Positions 17,836 to 27,158 of a DNA stretch of 30,952 nucleotides are shown piece after piece (within the stretch, counting starts at the first letter, position 1; the number at the start of each line of letters is the position of its first letter). The position numbers and the translations under genes are program-made. The notes beneath the pieces are model-generated. The model saw nothing but the letters and a program-made list of their open reading frames with translations. It made no database searches and was not told the origin of the DNA. The stretch comes from Linderina pennispora (Eukaryota > Kickxellomycota > Kickxellomycetes > Kickxellales > Kickxellaceae), in NCBI RefSeq assembly GCF_002104995.1, contig NW_024468364.1:1-30952 (forward strand), written 5' to 3'.

Positions 17836-19386
17836 ATGGAAACAAATGACCAAAGTATCAATACCCTTGCTGGCGGCGCGATTATTGAGCGTATCCTCGC
17901 TCGCCTGAATCGTATCAAAGAGAACGGCGAAGCAAATATCCGTCGGTATGGACGCTCTATCCAGATCGCACGAGTGTGCCGCTATTGGTATCAATTGACC
18001 AAGCCCGACCTCATGAGCAGCATTTATATCATGTCAACCACGGACCCCAAAGGCCAAGTGAGGTGGCACTCAAATATCCCAGCTATCATTGCTACAGGCA
18101 TGGAAGACCAGGTCCGCAACCTGTTCATCAGCGGGCCTGTCATTACCAAAAAGTCCACAATCATCAATGTCCTACAGGGAGTTGGATTCAACTTTCTTGT
18201 GTTGCCGCGGCTTTTGACTCTGTTTTTTGTAGAGTGCACAGCTGATGACAGGTCGTCTAACTACGACGCCAATGTTACCAAGATTGCCTCGTTCTTTTTG
18301 CGCCGCATGCCACAGCTCACCCGAATTGTGCCGTCTAGCATCCAGGAGGGGCCCGATGGGTTTGAACCCATCTACAGCAAGATCCTATTGGGCTTCTCTT
18401 CCAGGATGAACACTCTAACCACCGGTGCAAATATGCTTGGCCACAATCCAGATGCAGCATTCTCGAATCTCACTCACGTATCGCTGCACAACACCGACAC
18501 TTGCATCACCAGCAGATATTCGAGCATTGCGCCTGCATCCCTCCAGAGCCTGGAGATCAACAAGGGCTGCAGCATGTTCCCTTGGGACATGTTTGGTGAT
18601 GGAACTGACGATGACATCGTGTTTCCAAACCTTGAGGTCCTGAAGCTTATTTTGCCTTCACGCGGGCTGCCCTTTCGCAGGCAGAAGATAAGCCAGTTCC
18701 GCCTGCGCTTCCCCAGACTCCAGTTTCTGATGTTAGTTGGTACCCTAGATTCATTCGAGGACATGACCGACCTCATATACCAGACGCCGATTAAGCATCT
18801 AAGGTTGCACGACAACCTAGACAGGATCCAGCATCTTGACCCCTCGTACGTGCGCGACCTGGACACGCTTACCATCTACCCTAGCTTTTCCCTCGAGCCG
18901 CTGCCGGTAGTTGAGCTCGACAAGGACACATCATTCGTTACCATGTTTAACACACCATCAAAGCTCACCAGAATTCGCCTAGGGCTCAACACGCTTGATT
19001 TCCCGAAGATCGATACCGTGCTGTGGCACAACTTGGTCGATGCTACGTTCATTGTACGGTCGATGGAGCTAATGGCCATCAGCACTTTTCTGACCCAGCT
19101 GCCCAGGCTCAAGACATTCAAACTGTACACCTTGGCGACGCTTTCAAAGCACTGCGAGTACATTCTTGAGCCACAAACCGAAACTGCCAGCACATCGCTG
19201 CGCATGCTCTACATTGAGCCTGCACACTACTGCTCGTACAATGATGCCTGGCTCTATCTGATGCTCCCACGGCTGCCGTCTCTCAATATCCTATATGTTC
19301 CTGATTTCCACAAGAAAGTGGCCAAGAAAGCGATTGACGCGAGCAGACTCCATGTATCTCTTATCGAGCGTATTCCCTTAGGCTAA
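17836..19386 (+). CDS. LRR/F-box-like protein
   Basis: A 516-aa intact ORF. Near the N-terminus the helical stretch with IERILARLNRI and then QIARVCRYWYQLTKPDL resembles the end of an F-box (vCr.W...), though the usual opening Leu-Pro is missing. The rest contains repeated segments of leucine-rich-repeat type: FSNLTHVSLHNTD, LQSLEINKGCS, FPNLEVLKLILPS, FPRLQFLMLVG, IKHLRLHDNLD, LPRLKTFKLY and LPSLNILYVPDF. The general role would be a substrate adaptor of an SCF ubiquitin ligase. Such diverged F-box/LRR proteins are numerous in zygomycete-grade fungi, so I would not assign a specific partner. The stop is followed by a small inverted repeat near 19426-19441. Confidence 0.65.
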   Translation: METNDQSINTLAGGAIIERILARLNRIKENGEANIRRYGRSIQIARVCRYWYQLTKPDLMSSIYIMSTTDPKGQVRWHSNIPAIIATGMEDQVRNLFISGPVITKKSTIINVLQGVGFNFLVLPRLLTLFFVECTADDRSSNYDANVTKIASFFLRRMPQLTRIVPSSIQEGPDGFEPIYSKILLGFSSRMNTLTTGANMLGHNPDAAFSNLTHVSLHNTDTCITSRYSSIAPASLQSLEINKGCSMFPWDMFGDGTDDDIVFPNLEVLKLILPSRGLPFRRQKISQFRLRFPRLQFLMLVGTLDSFEDMTDLIYQTPIKHLRLHDNLDRIQHLDPSYVRDLDTLTIYPSFSLEPLPVVELDKDTSFVTMFNTPSKLTRIRLGLNTLDFPKIDTVLWHNLVDATFIVRSMELMAISTFLTQLPRLKTFKLYTLATLSKHCEYILEPQTETASTSLRMLYIEPAHYCSYNDAWLYLMLPRLPSLNILYVPDFHKKVAKKAIDASRLHVSLIERIPLG

Positions 19387-19904
19387 CATTTGGCCTTTTC
19401 TAATATCATGCAGTAAATTATAGTTGGCTACACATGTAGCCTGTCGCTAATGTTGATGAGAAAACAACATTTTGAGGATAACATGCCTCACATACATTTG
19501 CCAACCTCATAGCCCACCGGTCATGGCAAGGAATTGGAAGGCATCTCAATGTTAGCACCTCGCTCCAATCAGTGTATTTTTGGATGCTGGCTCCTGAGTA
19601 GCGTGTAAATACAGGGCCACTGTTTCAAACAGCATGCCAGTGGCAGCAGTAAAGCACTTTCCCTAGACACCTCCTAAAAATGTTTGCTTGGAGCAACAGT
19701 AGGTGCGGGGAATACGAAGGGCAAACTCAGGCCGGGGATATATATTGACAAGGTGCATTCTGGGCAAGGGATGTTCACCTACATCACTCGTTGTACTCTT
19801 CCTTTCCTTCCTCTACTCTCCTCCTTGTCTCATTGTTTTTTGCAACAACATTCCCTAAAGTAGCTCTGTGAACAGCCCTTTCGTACAGAAATACAACCAT
19901 CGCC
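19387..19904. other. Intergenic, upstream of small secreted protein
   Basis: About 520 bases with a TATA-like box near 19738 and a pyrimidine-rich stretch (about 19790-19845) before the ATG at 19905. A 7-bp inverted repeat (GGCTACA/TGTAGCC) at 19426-19441 follows the LRR gene. Confidence 0.45.
19738..19747 (+). promoter_or_regulatory. TATA-like box of small secreted protein gene
   Basis: GATATATATT about 160 bases upstream of the ATG at 19905, followed by a pyrimidine-rich stretch. Confidence 0.4.
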
Positions 19905-20516
19905 ATGAAATACACGACTTTCGTCTTCAGCATGCTCGCCGCCATCGCACACGCATGGCCTACAGCAAACATCTTCCCAGCATCCGACAGCCTTCCAGTC
20001 AACTGGAAAGATGTCAAGACACAGACGGACCTTGGTGTTTTGCGTGTAGCAAACAGCATGGCCTTGGCTGCCACCTCGGGTGACTCGTTCATTCCGTTCT
20101 CAATCCAGCCTTCGCGCATCAGCGGTATCCCCAACATCTACGCAGTTGCCTACTCACTTGAAGATGGTGCCATCATCGCACCAATTGGCCGTGTCAAGAC
20201 CGAGCAGTACAAGACCCTGGGCATCGACAAGGGTGGAATGGTCAGCCTGCGCATTCCTGAGACTACTGTCAAGGAGCTGGCTTCATCGAGCGGTGTTTCT
20301 GCTGTACGACTTGCTATCCTGGCCCCTGAGGCTTCGAGTGATGTGACTGTTGGCCAGTGGGCCGCTGACAGCGTTGTGTTTGCTCTGGGTACAACTGGTA
20401 TCGAGGAGCAGTCCAAGGCTGACGAGCAGTCCAGCGCTAATGCCAGCGCTAATGCCAGCGCTAACACTAGCGCAAACGCCAGCGCAAACGCCAGCCCCAG
20501 CGCTAGTTCCCACTAG
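19905..20516 (+). CDS. Small secreted protein with NAS-repeat tail
   Basis: A 203-aa protein with a clear signal peptide (MKYTTFVFSMLAAIAHA) and no cysteines after it that I can see. The middle (about 60-165) has short beta-prone segments such as GIPNIYAVAYSLEDG and GIDKGGMVSLRIPE; I do not recognise the fold. From about residue 177 the tail repeats Ser-Ala-Asn-Ala, so that NAS sequons for N-glycosylation recur every four residues, ending in PSASSH. There is no hydrophobic C-terminus, so it is probably released or wall-bound through glycans rather than membrane-anchored. The gene lies in a run of secreted-protein genes (a protease downstream, a chitinase beyond). Function unknown; an effector or wall structural role is possible but not shown. 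Confidence 0.75.
   Translation: MKYTTFVFSMLAAIAHAWPTANIFPASDSLPVNWKDVKTQTDLGVLRVANSMALAATSGDSFIPFSIQPSRISGIPNIYAVAYSLEDGAIIAPIGRVKTEQYKTLGIDKGGMVSLRIPETTVKELASSSGVSAVRLAILAPEASSDVTVGQWAADSVVFALGTTGIEEQSKADEQSSANASANASANTSANASANASPSASSH
20433..20492 (+). repeat. Five 12-bp tandem repeats coding Ser-Ala-Asn-Ala/Thr
   Basis: Five consecutive 12-base units of the type AGCGCTAATGCC. The first three use GCT-AA-T/C and the last two AGCGCAAACGCC. Each unit encodes Ser-Ala-Asn-Ala or Ser-Ala-Asn-Thr in frame with the secreted protein. Confidence 0.9.
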
Positions 20517-20913
20517 ATAGTAGTGCGATATCACAATATCAACTGAAATATTCGAATATACTATCCTCGAAACACAAGAATTTCCCCCCTTCCCGTGTGA
20601 ACTGACATGATGTATGCGCGAGAATATGCTTTGTGCACTATTTTTAACACTGATACCCTTCAGTGCTCTCCAGACCGCGTCACCCCCACTTGCAGACTGG
20701 TTGCTGACAGCAGGCAGTAATAAAGGGCAGCCTGCACGACTGTTGCTATTTTCAGTTGCACCCCAGCCCTAGCTACTGCCTGCGTTTTTGTATACTTCTG
20801 AACGGCAAGCTGGCCTCAATAAATGCCTAAATGATGTGCGCCCTCCTCTCTGTTTAGCTTGTTTTCTTGCATCTGGTCCTTTTCATATCTCTGCTCCTAC
20901 CAATTGCTCACAT
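20517..20913. other. Intergenic, upstream of aspartic protease
   Basis: About 400 bases with an AATAAAGG-like site near 20719 that could be the protease TATA element or a leftover polyadenylation signal. No gene visible. Confidence 0.4.
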
Positions 20914-22368
20914 ATGAAGCTCTCTAAACTACCATTCCTGGCTATATTTGCCTTGCCAGCAATGGCAGCGGCAATCGACGGCTACACATCGATTCACCTG
21001 CGCAAGGGCGATATATTTGTTCGACACCGGAATAGTATCCGGCGACGGGCACTGGTCAAGCATCAGCAGTTTCTGTCTGTGCCACTGTCGCAACTAGCCG
21101 GGCGCGACACAGTACCCAGCCCAAGTGACTACCAGCCAAGCACAACGCTATTCTATTCGGGCATGATTTCGATCGGCTCTCCGCCACAACAGTTCCGGGT
21201 GAACTTTGATACGGGCTCGGCTGATCTGTGGGTTCCCAGCACGAGATGCACTAACCCAGTTTGCACACGACACAGCCAATTCAACCCAAATGCATCATCT
21301 ACATACGCACCCTTGCTGTGCGGCCGCCTACCCAACCAGATCGGGATTGAGTATGGAACTGGCATGGTCACGATCCAGACTGCGCACGACACCCTCCAAT
21401 GGGGATCAATGAGTATCAGAAACGCATCGTTCGGGGAGGCAGTCGAGATGACGCCCGATTTCGACGCCCAGTTCGACGGTCTCTTTGGCCTCGCCTTCCC
21501 GACACTGGCCACTCAGGGGCTTGATCCGCCATTATTTGCGCTTGCTGATCAGCAAAAGCTCAACGCAAACCGATTCAGCTTCACACTTGGTGATACTGGT
21601 GGCCGCCTCGACCTTGGTATACCGCCAGATAGCAATGAAACAACAACGACATGGATCAAGGTGACACAACCGGCGTTCTGGGCCGTCAATGTCTATGGAA
21701 TCGATGTCGACCTGACAGCTGAAACCACCCAGTTTCTGCCCATACCACTACCTCAGCGTTCTGCTGACTTGCTGCAGCTGCCCACGCGCAAGCGGCTCAA
21801 GATCGAGGCACGTGGTGTCGGCTTGCTGGATTCGGGAACCACAACAATCCTTTGTCCGTCGCCAGTTGCCAAGCTCATCAACCGCATAATCGGCGCGTCA
21901 GACAACGGTCTTGGTGTTGACTGCGGTGTATCGACTACTGGGCCGACCTTCCGCTTCCGTCTAGCAGGTAGAGATGGTCAGAACAACATCACGATTCCTA
22001 TCTCGCCCAGCCAGTACATTCTGGGCGACGGTGTGCCCGAGCACGGCTGCATGTCTGCGTTCCAGGTCGGTGGACCGAAAGACAAGTGGATCCTAGGCTT
22101 GCCCTTTTTCATGAACCGGACCATCTCGTTTGACGTCGACAACACGCGAGTCGGGTTTACGACGTTGGACAGAGATGCGTTGGCCCGCCTGCGCACTGCT
22201 GGCGACAGCCAGGACTACGCAACCGACGACAACGACGGGTACAATGTCGTAGTCACCGGCCCAAGAACCGAGTCGACAAACCAAGTTATGCCGCGGTCCG
22301 CCACGGCCAGCCAGCAGGCAGCATCCGCAAAAATGCTGGCACTGGCTCTCCTAGTATGTCTGGTATGA
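20914..22368 (+). CDS. Pepsin-like aspartic protease, probably GPI-anchored
   Basis: A secreted A1-family aspartic endopeptidase of 484 aa, intronless. The ATG at 20914 gives a signal peptide (MKLSKLPFLAIFALPAMAAA); the frame is open upstream but the extension is not signal-like. A basic propeptide follows (RHRNSIRRRALVKH, about 37-50). The catalytic pair is visible: Asp99 in FDTGSADLW and Asp306 in LLDSGTTTILC, with the flap Tyr147 in IEYGTG. WILGLPFFMN near 392-401 is the usual late domain motif. After residue 420 comes a hydrophilic tail rich in Ser/Thr/Ala, then a short hydrophobic end (MLALALLVCLV) typical of a GPI-anchor signal, as in yapsins. Likely role is surface or wall protein processing, or secreted nutrition. 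Anchor status is inference. Confidence 0.92.
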   Translation: MKLSKLPFLAIFALPAMAAAIDGYTSIHLRKGDIFVRHRNSIRRRALVKHQQFLSVPLSQLAGRDTVPSPSDYQPSTTLFYSGMISIGSPPQQFRVNFDTGSADLWVPSTRCTNPVCTRHSQFNPNASSTYAPLLCGRLPNQIGIEYGTGMVTIQTAHDTLQWGSMSIRNASFGEAVEMTPDFDAQFDGLFGLAFPTLATQGLDPPLFALADQQKLNANRFSFTLGDTGGRLDLGIPPDSNETTTTWIKVTQPAFWAVNVYGIDVDLTAETTQFLPIPLPQRSADLLQLPTRKRLKIEARGVGLLDSGTTTILCPSPVAKLINRIIGASDNGLGVDCGVSTTGPTFRFRLAGRDGQNNITIPISPSQYILGDGVPEHGCMSAFQVGGPKDKWILGLPFFMNRTISFDVDNTRVGFTTLDRDALARLRTAGDSQDYATDDNDGYNVVVTGPRTESTNQVMPRSATASQQAASAKMLALALLVCLV

Positions 22369-22945
22369 GAAATATGCAGTTTTTGAACTATTGTTGGTAC
22401 CCCTCAGATTCGTTCAAAAGCCAAGAACATTTGGTGATGCAAGGCCCCCGGCTCGTACTTCAAAGCTACGCCAGTGTTAAGAAGGGCCCAAGAGCCCCGC
22501 AAAACGATCAGTCGCCAGCATTTACAGATGGAGCACTCATCAACGAGGTTAATAGTTCAAGGGTTTCCATCTCCACCGCCCGGCCAGCGCCTTGGCATGA
22601 CCAAGGGCGGCTCGATCCACAACTTATGGTTGATGGCCGGTGGGGTAAAATGCAAGTAAATTGAGCAAAAAAAAAAAATAGAACCGATCGAGTCTATTGG
22701 ACAACGACAGTAGCTCTGCATGAGGAGGACAATCTAGAGTGGCCCTGCTGGAGAAATGCGTAACCACCACCAGAGCAGCCGTTCAATATGCGCAGCCACG
22801 CACATAGCCAATTCCGCATAGATAATGCCAATAAAACCGCATGTATGTGGGTTCAAAAGTGGGTAGATCAGTGTTTTTGCATCGGTTCATTATCTAGTGC
22901 TTGCACTTGTAGTGTGCAAAATAGAGCAGAGGGTTAGGAAACCAT
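22369..22945. other. Convergent intergenic region, protease to chitinase
   Basis: About 575 bases between the 3' ends of the protease (+) and the chitinase (-). It contains an A-run at about 22665-22678 that may belong to a 3' end. Short ORFs have no recognisable content. Confidence 0.45.
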
Positions 22946-24328
22946 TCAAGCAGACGGCCAGTCGCAGTAGATGGACGAGCCTGACGAAAAGCATGCAGTT
23001 CCAGAACCGCATGACAGCTGGAGCCACGCCCCGTTGTTACAAGCAAAATAGTTAGCGTTCTTGCCACTGGTATCTGCGCACTGGACAGCTCCCTGTGACG
23101 AGCACGGGCCACCAGCGACAGGGCCGCCTCCCGAGGTCGAAGTTGGCGCAGGAGCAGAGGTTGTCGTTGAAGATGAAGTCGGAGAGGCTGTGGTACTTGT
23201 TGAGGAGGCGACGGTGCTGGTAGGGCTAGCAGTGGTGGACGTAGATTCCGGAGCACTCGAGGTGGGTGCGGCAGTAGTAGTGGTAGGAGCGGCGGTCGTG
23301 GTGGTCGGCGCTGCAGTAGTACTGGTCGGAGGAGTAGTACCGCACTGCATGTTTGCCTTGACCCAGCTCGACAGGCCCTTCACGTACCCCTGGTTGTTTG
23401 AGTACCACGATGCATCCCACAGCATGACACCGCCAAAGGTCGAGGTGAAGTTGGTGTACAGCTGCTTCAAATCCGCCTGAAGCGTGTTGAGCTCAATGTA
23501 CCCATTGCCAGCGGCGCCTGGTCCAGCAGGCAGGCCGACGTACACCTTCGAGTTCGGGTTCGGGTTCTTCTTTGCCAGCGCGTCCCAGCTCTTGTAGTCA
23601 AAGTTCCACTGGTTGTTGATGTTGACCAGGTTGCATGGGTTGTTGTAGAATTGAATATAGTTGTTGTCGATCCAGGCAGTGTTCAGGGTAGAGCCAAGGC
23701 TCGAGTCCGGGTAGACGCACTGCGGAGCAGCAGAGACGATGTACTGCTTGGAGGCGCTGGCAAAGTACGTACGCAGCTGCGCAATAAACGCCGCATAGCC
23801 GCCGTTAGCGCCAGACTCAATATCCAGATCAACACCATCCAGGACCGCATCACCATATGGCCTATATTGGTGTGTTCCGCCAAGGAACATGTTCCAGACA
23901 GTATTGGCGAACTGGACTCCCTCGGCCGATGAGCCGAGCGAGTAAGTAGGGTTGCCACCGCCGCCGAGCGACAGCACGATCTTCTTGCCGTTGGCCTGGC
24001 AGGTCTTGATATCCTTGCCAATTCCGGGGCATGTCAGGGTGTTGGTGCCATTGAACTTGGTCTCGCAGTGGCCGGCGTGATTAAGGACGGGGAGGCCAGT
24101 AACATTATAGTTTATCACAAAAGAGAGGTTGATGACGTCGAAAGTGTCGTCTTGGCAGTATTCGGCGAGGTCCTTTTCCCAGTTCGCAGGATCGTTGAGG
24201 TGGCTGCCACCCCAGCTGTTCTGTCCCCAGTAGGTCACCATGTTATTAGAGCAGGTGGAGCTGTAGGTGGCTGCGGCAAACGAGGAGAGGGCTGCAAATG
24301 CTGCCGTCGCAAGGATAGGAGAGGGCAT
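22946..24328 (-). CDS. GH18 class III chitinase with CBM19
   Basis: Secreted endochitinase of 460 aa. Residues 1-20 are a signal peptide (MPSPILATAAFAALSSFAAA). Residues about 28-330 are a GH18 catalytic barrel beginning with VTYWGQNSWGG; SLGGGG appears near 120 and the catalytic motif DGVDLDIE has Asp164, Asp167, Asp169 and the proton donor Glu171. A Thr/Ser/Ala-rich linker with repeated TTAAPT units (about 333-405) leads to a CBM19 module (about 406-458) ending SGSSIYCDW. The catalytic domain is the fungal/plant class III type (hevamine-like). Probably wall remodelling at the cell surface or chitin degradation. The CBM19 is closely related to that of the lactonase-like gene 11 kb away on the same strand. 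Confidence 0.95.
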   Translation of the reverse strand: MPSPILATAAFAALSSFAAATYSSTCSNNMVTYWGQNSWGGSHLNDPANWEKDLAEYCQDDTFDVINLSFVINYNVTGLPVLNHAGHCETKFNGTNTLTCPGIGKDIKTCQANGKKIVLSLGGGGNPTYSLGSSAEGVQFANTVWNMFLGGTHQYRPYGDAVLDGVDLDIESGANGGYAAFIAQLRTYFASASKQYIVSAAPQCVYPDSSLGSTLNTAWIDNNYIQFYNNPCNLVNINNQWNFDYKSWDALAKKNPNPNSKVYVGLPAGPGAAGNGYIELNTLQADLKQLYTNFTSTFGGVMLWDASWYSNNQGYVKGLSSWVKANMQCGTTPPTSTTAAPTTTTAAPTTTTAAPTSSAPESTSTTASPTSTVASSTSTTASPTSSSTTTSAPAPTSTSGGGPVAGGPCSSQGAVQCADTSGKNANYFACNNGAWLQLSCGSGTACFSSGSSIYCDWPSA

Positions 24329-26063
24329 TTTGGGCGGGTCTGGTAGGATTGGTAATTAGTCGAGACGTAGAAGCTTTAGAATTGGACGTCAAAAAGGAAA
24401 AGTCCTTAGCCAGAAGGATCTTTTGGTTGGTATCGAGGTATAAGGTGGAGAGGGTTGAGGGGTGGAGGATGTAGAATGAGAGGAAGGCCCGGATGTCAGC
24501 TCATTTATATACGCAATGGTGCGCGTAGTATCTGTGCTTGGGCATGGGATACAGTTTGCATTCGAGCCTTGGCTCCGTCCGCACCATTAGCTTTGATATT
24601 TCTCCAGCTAGCAGAGTGACAGCACCGTTGTTTGTCTCCCATGTTCTGCTCCTGCGCAAAATCATGGTGCAGTCGGCTACTATTGACAATCTACGGGGCG
24701 GGTACAGCTGCATCAGCAAATCCCGCTCAGCAAAAGCCAATCTCAACAACTGGCATAAAAGCATGATCTGACGTGTCAGGCGGTTCTTGTTCGCACACTT
24801 GTGCGGGTATTAAAAATGAAGACCACATGCGGTGCCAGGCTGCATCTGGACGGCGGCGGTTCACATGGATGCGTGAGGCATGGCTGATTGACATCGGAGG
24901 CAGGCATTAAGCGTACTTTCAATGATGCGTCCTGCTTGCAATGTCGCTTCGAGCAGGTTTATCCAAACCAACTATAGCGCAGATGTGCCAGGATCCTATT
25001 TCGTAGCTTTTTTTTTTTTAGCCAAGACAAGGAGGGATTATCCCTATTTACCTGATTCTGCCGTTGTTTTGCTACATCCTGGTATAACTATTTGCTAGTT
25101 TGCCAGCCTGAAGCAGGCGGGGACGCTCATGAGAAGAACCTGCAGGCCATTTATTCCGGGCAGCTGGTCAGCTTGATTAATATCAGAACCGGTGCTGCCT
25201 GCACAATTAGCAGGCTGCGCAATTAATTACTCGCTATATTGATTTCTTGGACAGCTCGAGGGGGCAGGCAGCATATGCCTTGGTCAGCTGGTTCATGCAC
25301 ATGTGGTCTACAAGCAAGAAACGGTGTCTGTGCCGGAGAGAGAAATGTCCGCTCTTATCGGTCCATCTCTATCCTCCAATTCCCACCAACGACGTAGTAG
25401 ACCATTTCTGTCATCTCAGTCCCAAACCAAGCTTCCTCCATACTTGAGGTTGGCTAGAGGGGGAGGGAATCAAAGCTGTCGGTGTGAAGATCTCTGTTCG
25501 GTCCTCCGCCACCATGGCTGTGATTCCGAGAATCGGGCCATTGTTTTTGCCGGGTCGGATTACGACGAACCTGGCTTCTTGCAAAACTCTAATCCTGATT
25601 ATTGGAATCTTCCATGTAACGGCGACAGCAAAAACCACCAGCCATGCAGATGTGCCCAGTAGCTTGACGCGCTGTACTGCCTGATGGTAGTAGTATGCTT
25701 GGCTGTGGCTATGTCATCGACCTATCAAGCAAACATCTAGCTGCACTTGGTTCCCACAGGCGATACTGCTTCTGCATGCACAAAGTCTGGTGTGTCTGCA
25801 CATGATGACAGTGCCAGCGGTTGTGGTATTTCGGCGACAGCAAACAAATAACTACCCAAAATGGGCGGTTGAGGAATGTAAAAGATGGTTTTACAACAGT
25901 TATTCTAGGCAGCAAGACACACCAGTTGGCCAGTACACTACGTGCAAGTATCAGAGATGCGATGTTGCAAACAGCCTTCATATTGCCAGGGCCACGGCCA
26001 CGACAAATTTTGGCATCCTTCCCAATGCCCTCATAATCGTCAAGACACCAACTCTGTTAAATA
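24329..26063. other. Long intergenic region
   Basis: About 1.7 kb with the chitinase promoter (TATA-like box near 24504) at its left end. Around 25411-25685 and 25709-25981 the minus strand holds two open stretches with hydrophobic segments but no recognisable domain or convincing ATG. A T-run lies near 25008-25019. No tRNA or CRISPR-like array seen. Could contain an unrecognised spliced or decayed gene. Confidence 0.4.
24504..24511 (-). promoter_or_regulatory. TATA box of GH18 chitinase
   Basis: TATATAAA on the minus strand about 180 bases upstream of the ATG at 24328, which implies a 5' leader of well over 100 bases. Confidence 0.5.
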
Positions 26064-27158
26064 ATGATATTCCCACTGTTATTCACTGCAATATTATTTG
26101 AGCTAATCGCCTCAATGGGCACATTTGGGGCACTAGTCGCCCAGCACCTGTACACAAACAGTGCCACGGGCTGGTACATCCATCTCAACTGGACCTTTGT
26201 GTACTCGTATATCGTCACAATCTTTAGCACCATCATTGCATTCTTCCTGATGCTAGGCGCGCTGGTGCGCGGCACACCGCACGCTGGCAAATACTGCACC
26301 TGCCTATTCCATTCTGCGGGGCTCTTCCTGTTCGGCTTTATATTCTCAGTGCTCTGGATCGTTATCGTCAGCTTTGCCTACCGCAACCCGCTGCCAATCC
26401 ACTACCCATGTGACATCTTCCGTCATCTCCGTGCCAACCTCACAATGCTTGGCCTGTCATCTGGCAAGTCGGTTATTGAAGAGGGCGGGCTACTGGTAGG
26501 CATTTGTCAGGCCAGCAAGGCGTTCCTGGTGCTTGCTGGCATGGGCCTGGCGTTCTGGATTCTGATTTTTGTGCTATCGTGCGTGGCCATGACTGTCGGG
26601 CTGGATAGACCGCAAGCCAAGCCTGTAGAAGGCTCAAGACGCTCGCTTCGCTCGATGATCACTGGCCGCACACGCCGCTCCGTCCAGCCACCGGTCGCCG
26701 TCCCAGTTCCGCCAACTGAAATAGTCCACGACGGGTACCGTGGCGATGCTGTCCGGCCACGAAGCATTCGCGCACCCACGCCGCCGCCAGCCCGCCCCCG
26801 CCCAGCTCGCCCGCCATCAGCAGCCCAGGCTTGCAAGCACTGCCACGAGTCCATCCACGATTCGCCGTCGCGCTCTCGGCCAGTTGCACAGGAACCCCGC
26901 ACCACTGAGGCGCCGGCAAGGTCAGCTGGGCTGGCCAATCCCAACGATGCGTTCTACGACCAGGGGTACGAGTCGCCGCACAGATCGCCAAATGACCGGC
27001 GGTTCAGGCGCACCATTGAAGAGGACGCGACCGGCGACGAGGCTGAGGATGAGCGGTTCGAAGATCACCATGTCGAGAGCCAGCATTCCCATTCGCATTC
27101 GCATTCGCCCCACTCACAGACCCGCAGAGAGCGGCTCAGGCAGCTGTTTTCCCCGTGA
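26064..27158 (+). CDS. Four-helix membrane protein, MARVEL-like layout, with a disordered tail
   Basis: A 364-aa membrane protein. Four hydrophobic segments are at about 5-27, 44-68, 82-106 and 153-177, with a longer polar loop between the third and fourth, a layout like fungal MARVEL-type membrane proteins. I see no motif proving this. The C-terminal half is hydrophilic and Pro/Arg-rich (PTPPPARPRPARPPSA), then acidic, with a short His-Ser run (HSHSHSHS) before a basic end. One Cys pair (CKHC) sits in the tail. The helix order and tail suggest both ends face the cytosol. The start at 26064 begins directly at the first helix, and an additional upstream exon cannot be excluded. Function unknown, possibly trafficking or scaffold-like. 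Confidence 0.7.
   Translation: MIFPLLFTAILFELIASMGTFGALVAQHLYTNSATGWYIHLNWTFVYSYIVTIFSTIIAFFLMLGALVRGTPHAGKYCTCLFHSAGLFLFGFIFSVLWIVIVSFAYRNPLPIHYPCDIFRHLRANLTMLGLSSGKSVIEEGGLLVGICQASKAFLVLAGMGLAFWILIFVLSCVAMTVGLDRPQAKPVEGSRRSLRSMITGRTRRSVQPPVAVPVPPTEIVHDGYRGDAVRPRSIRAPTPPPARPRPARPPSAAQACKHCHESIHDSPSRSRPVAQEPRTTEAPARSAGLANPNDAFYDQGYESPHRSPNDRRFRRTIEEDATGDEAEDERFEDHHVESQHSHSHSHSPHSQTRRERLRQLFSP
27080..27120 (+). repeat. Short CATTCG/CATTCC repeat coding Ser-His
   Basis: Repeated 6-base units (CATTCC, then CATTCG) encode the HSHSHS run in the tail of the membrane protein. Confidence 0.7.

Noticed and set aside
19426-19441. Inverted repeat GGCTACA-CA-TGTAGCC as a terminator
   Set aside because: Only a 7-bp stem with a 2-base loop; eukaryotic nuclear genes do not rely on such hairpins, so it is probably chance.
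26507-26991. Minus-strand ORFs under the membrane-protein gene
   Set aside because: Shadows of the Pro/Arg-rich tail; the plus-strand frame is continuous with four membrane helices.
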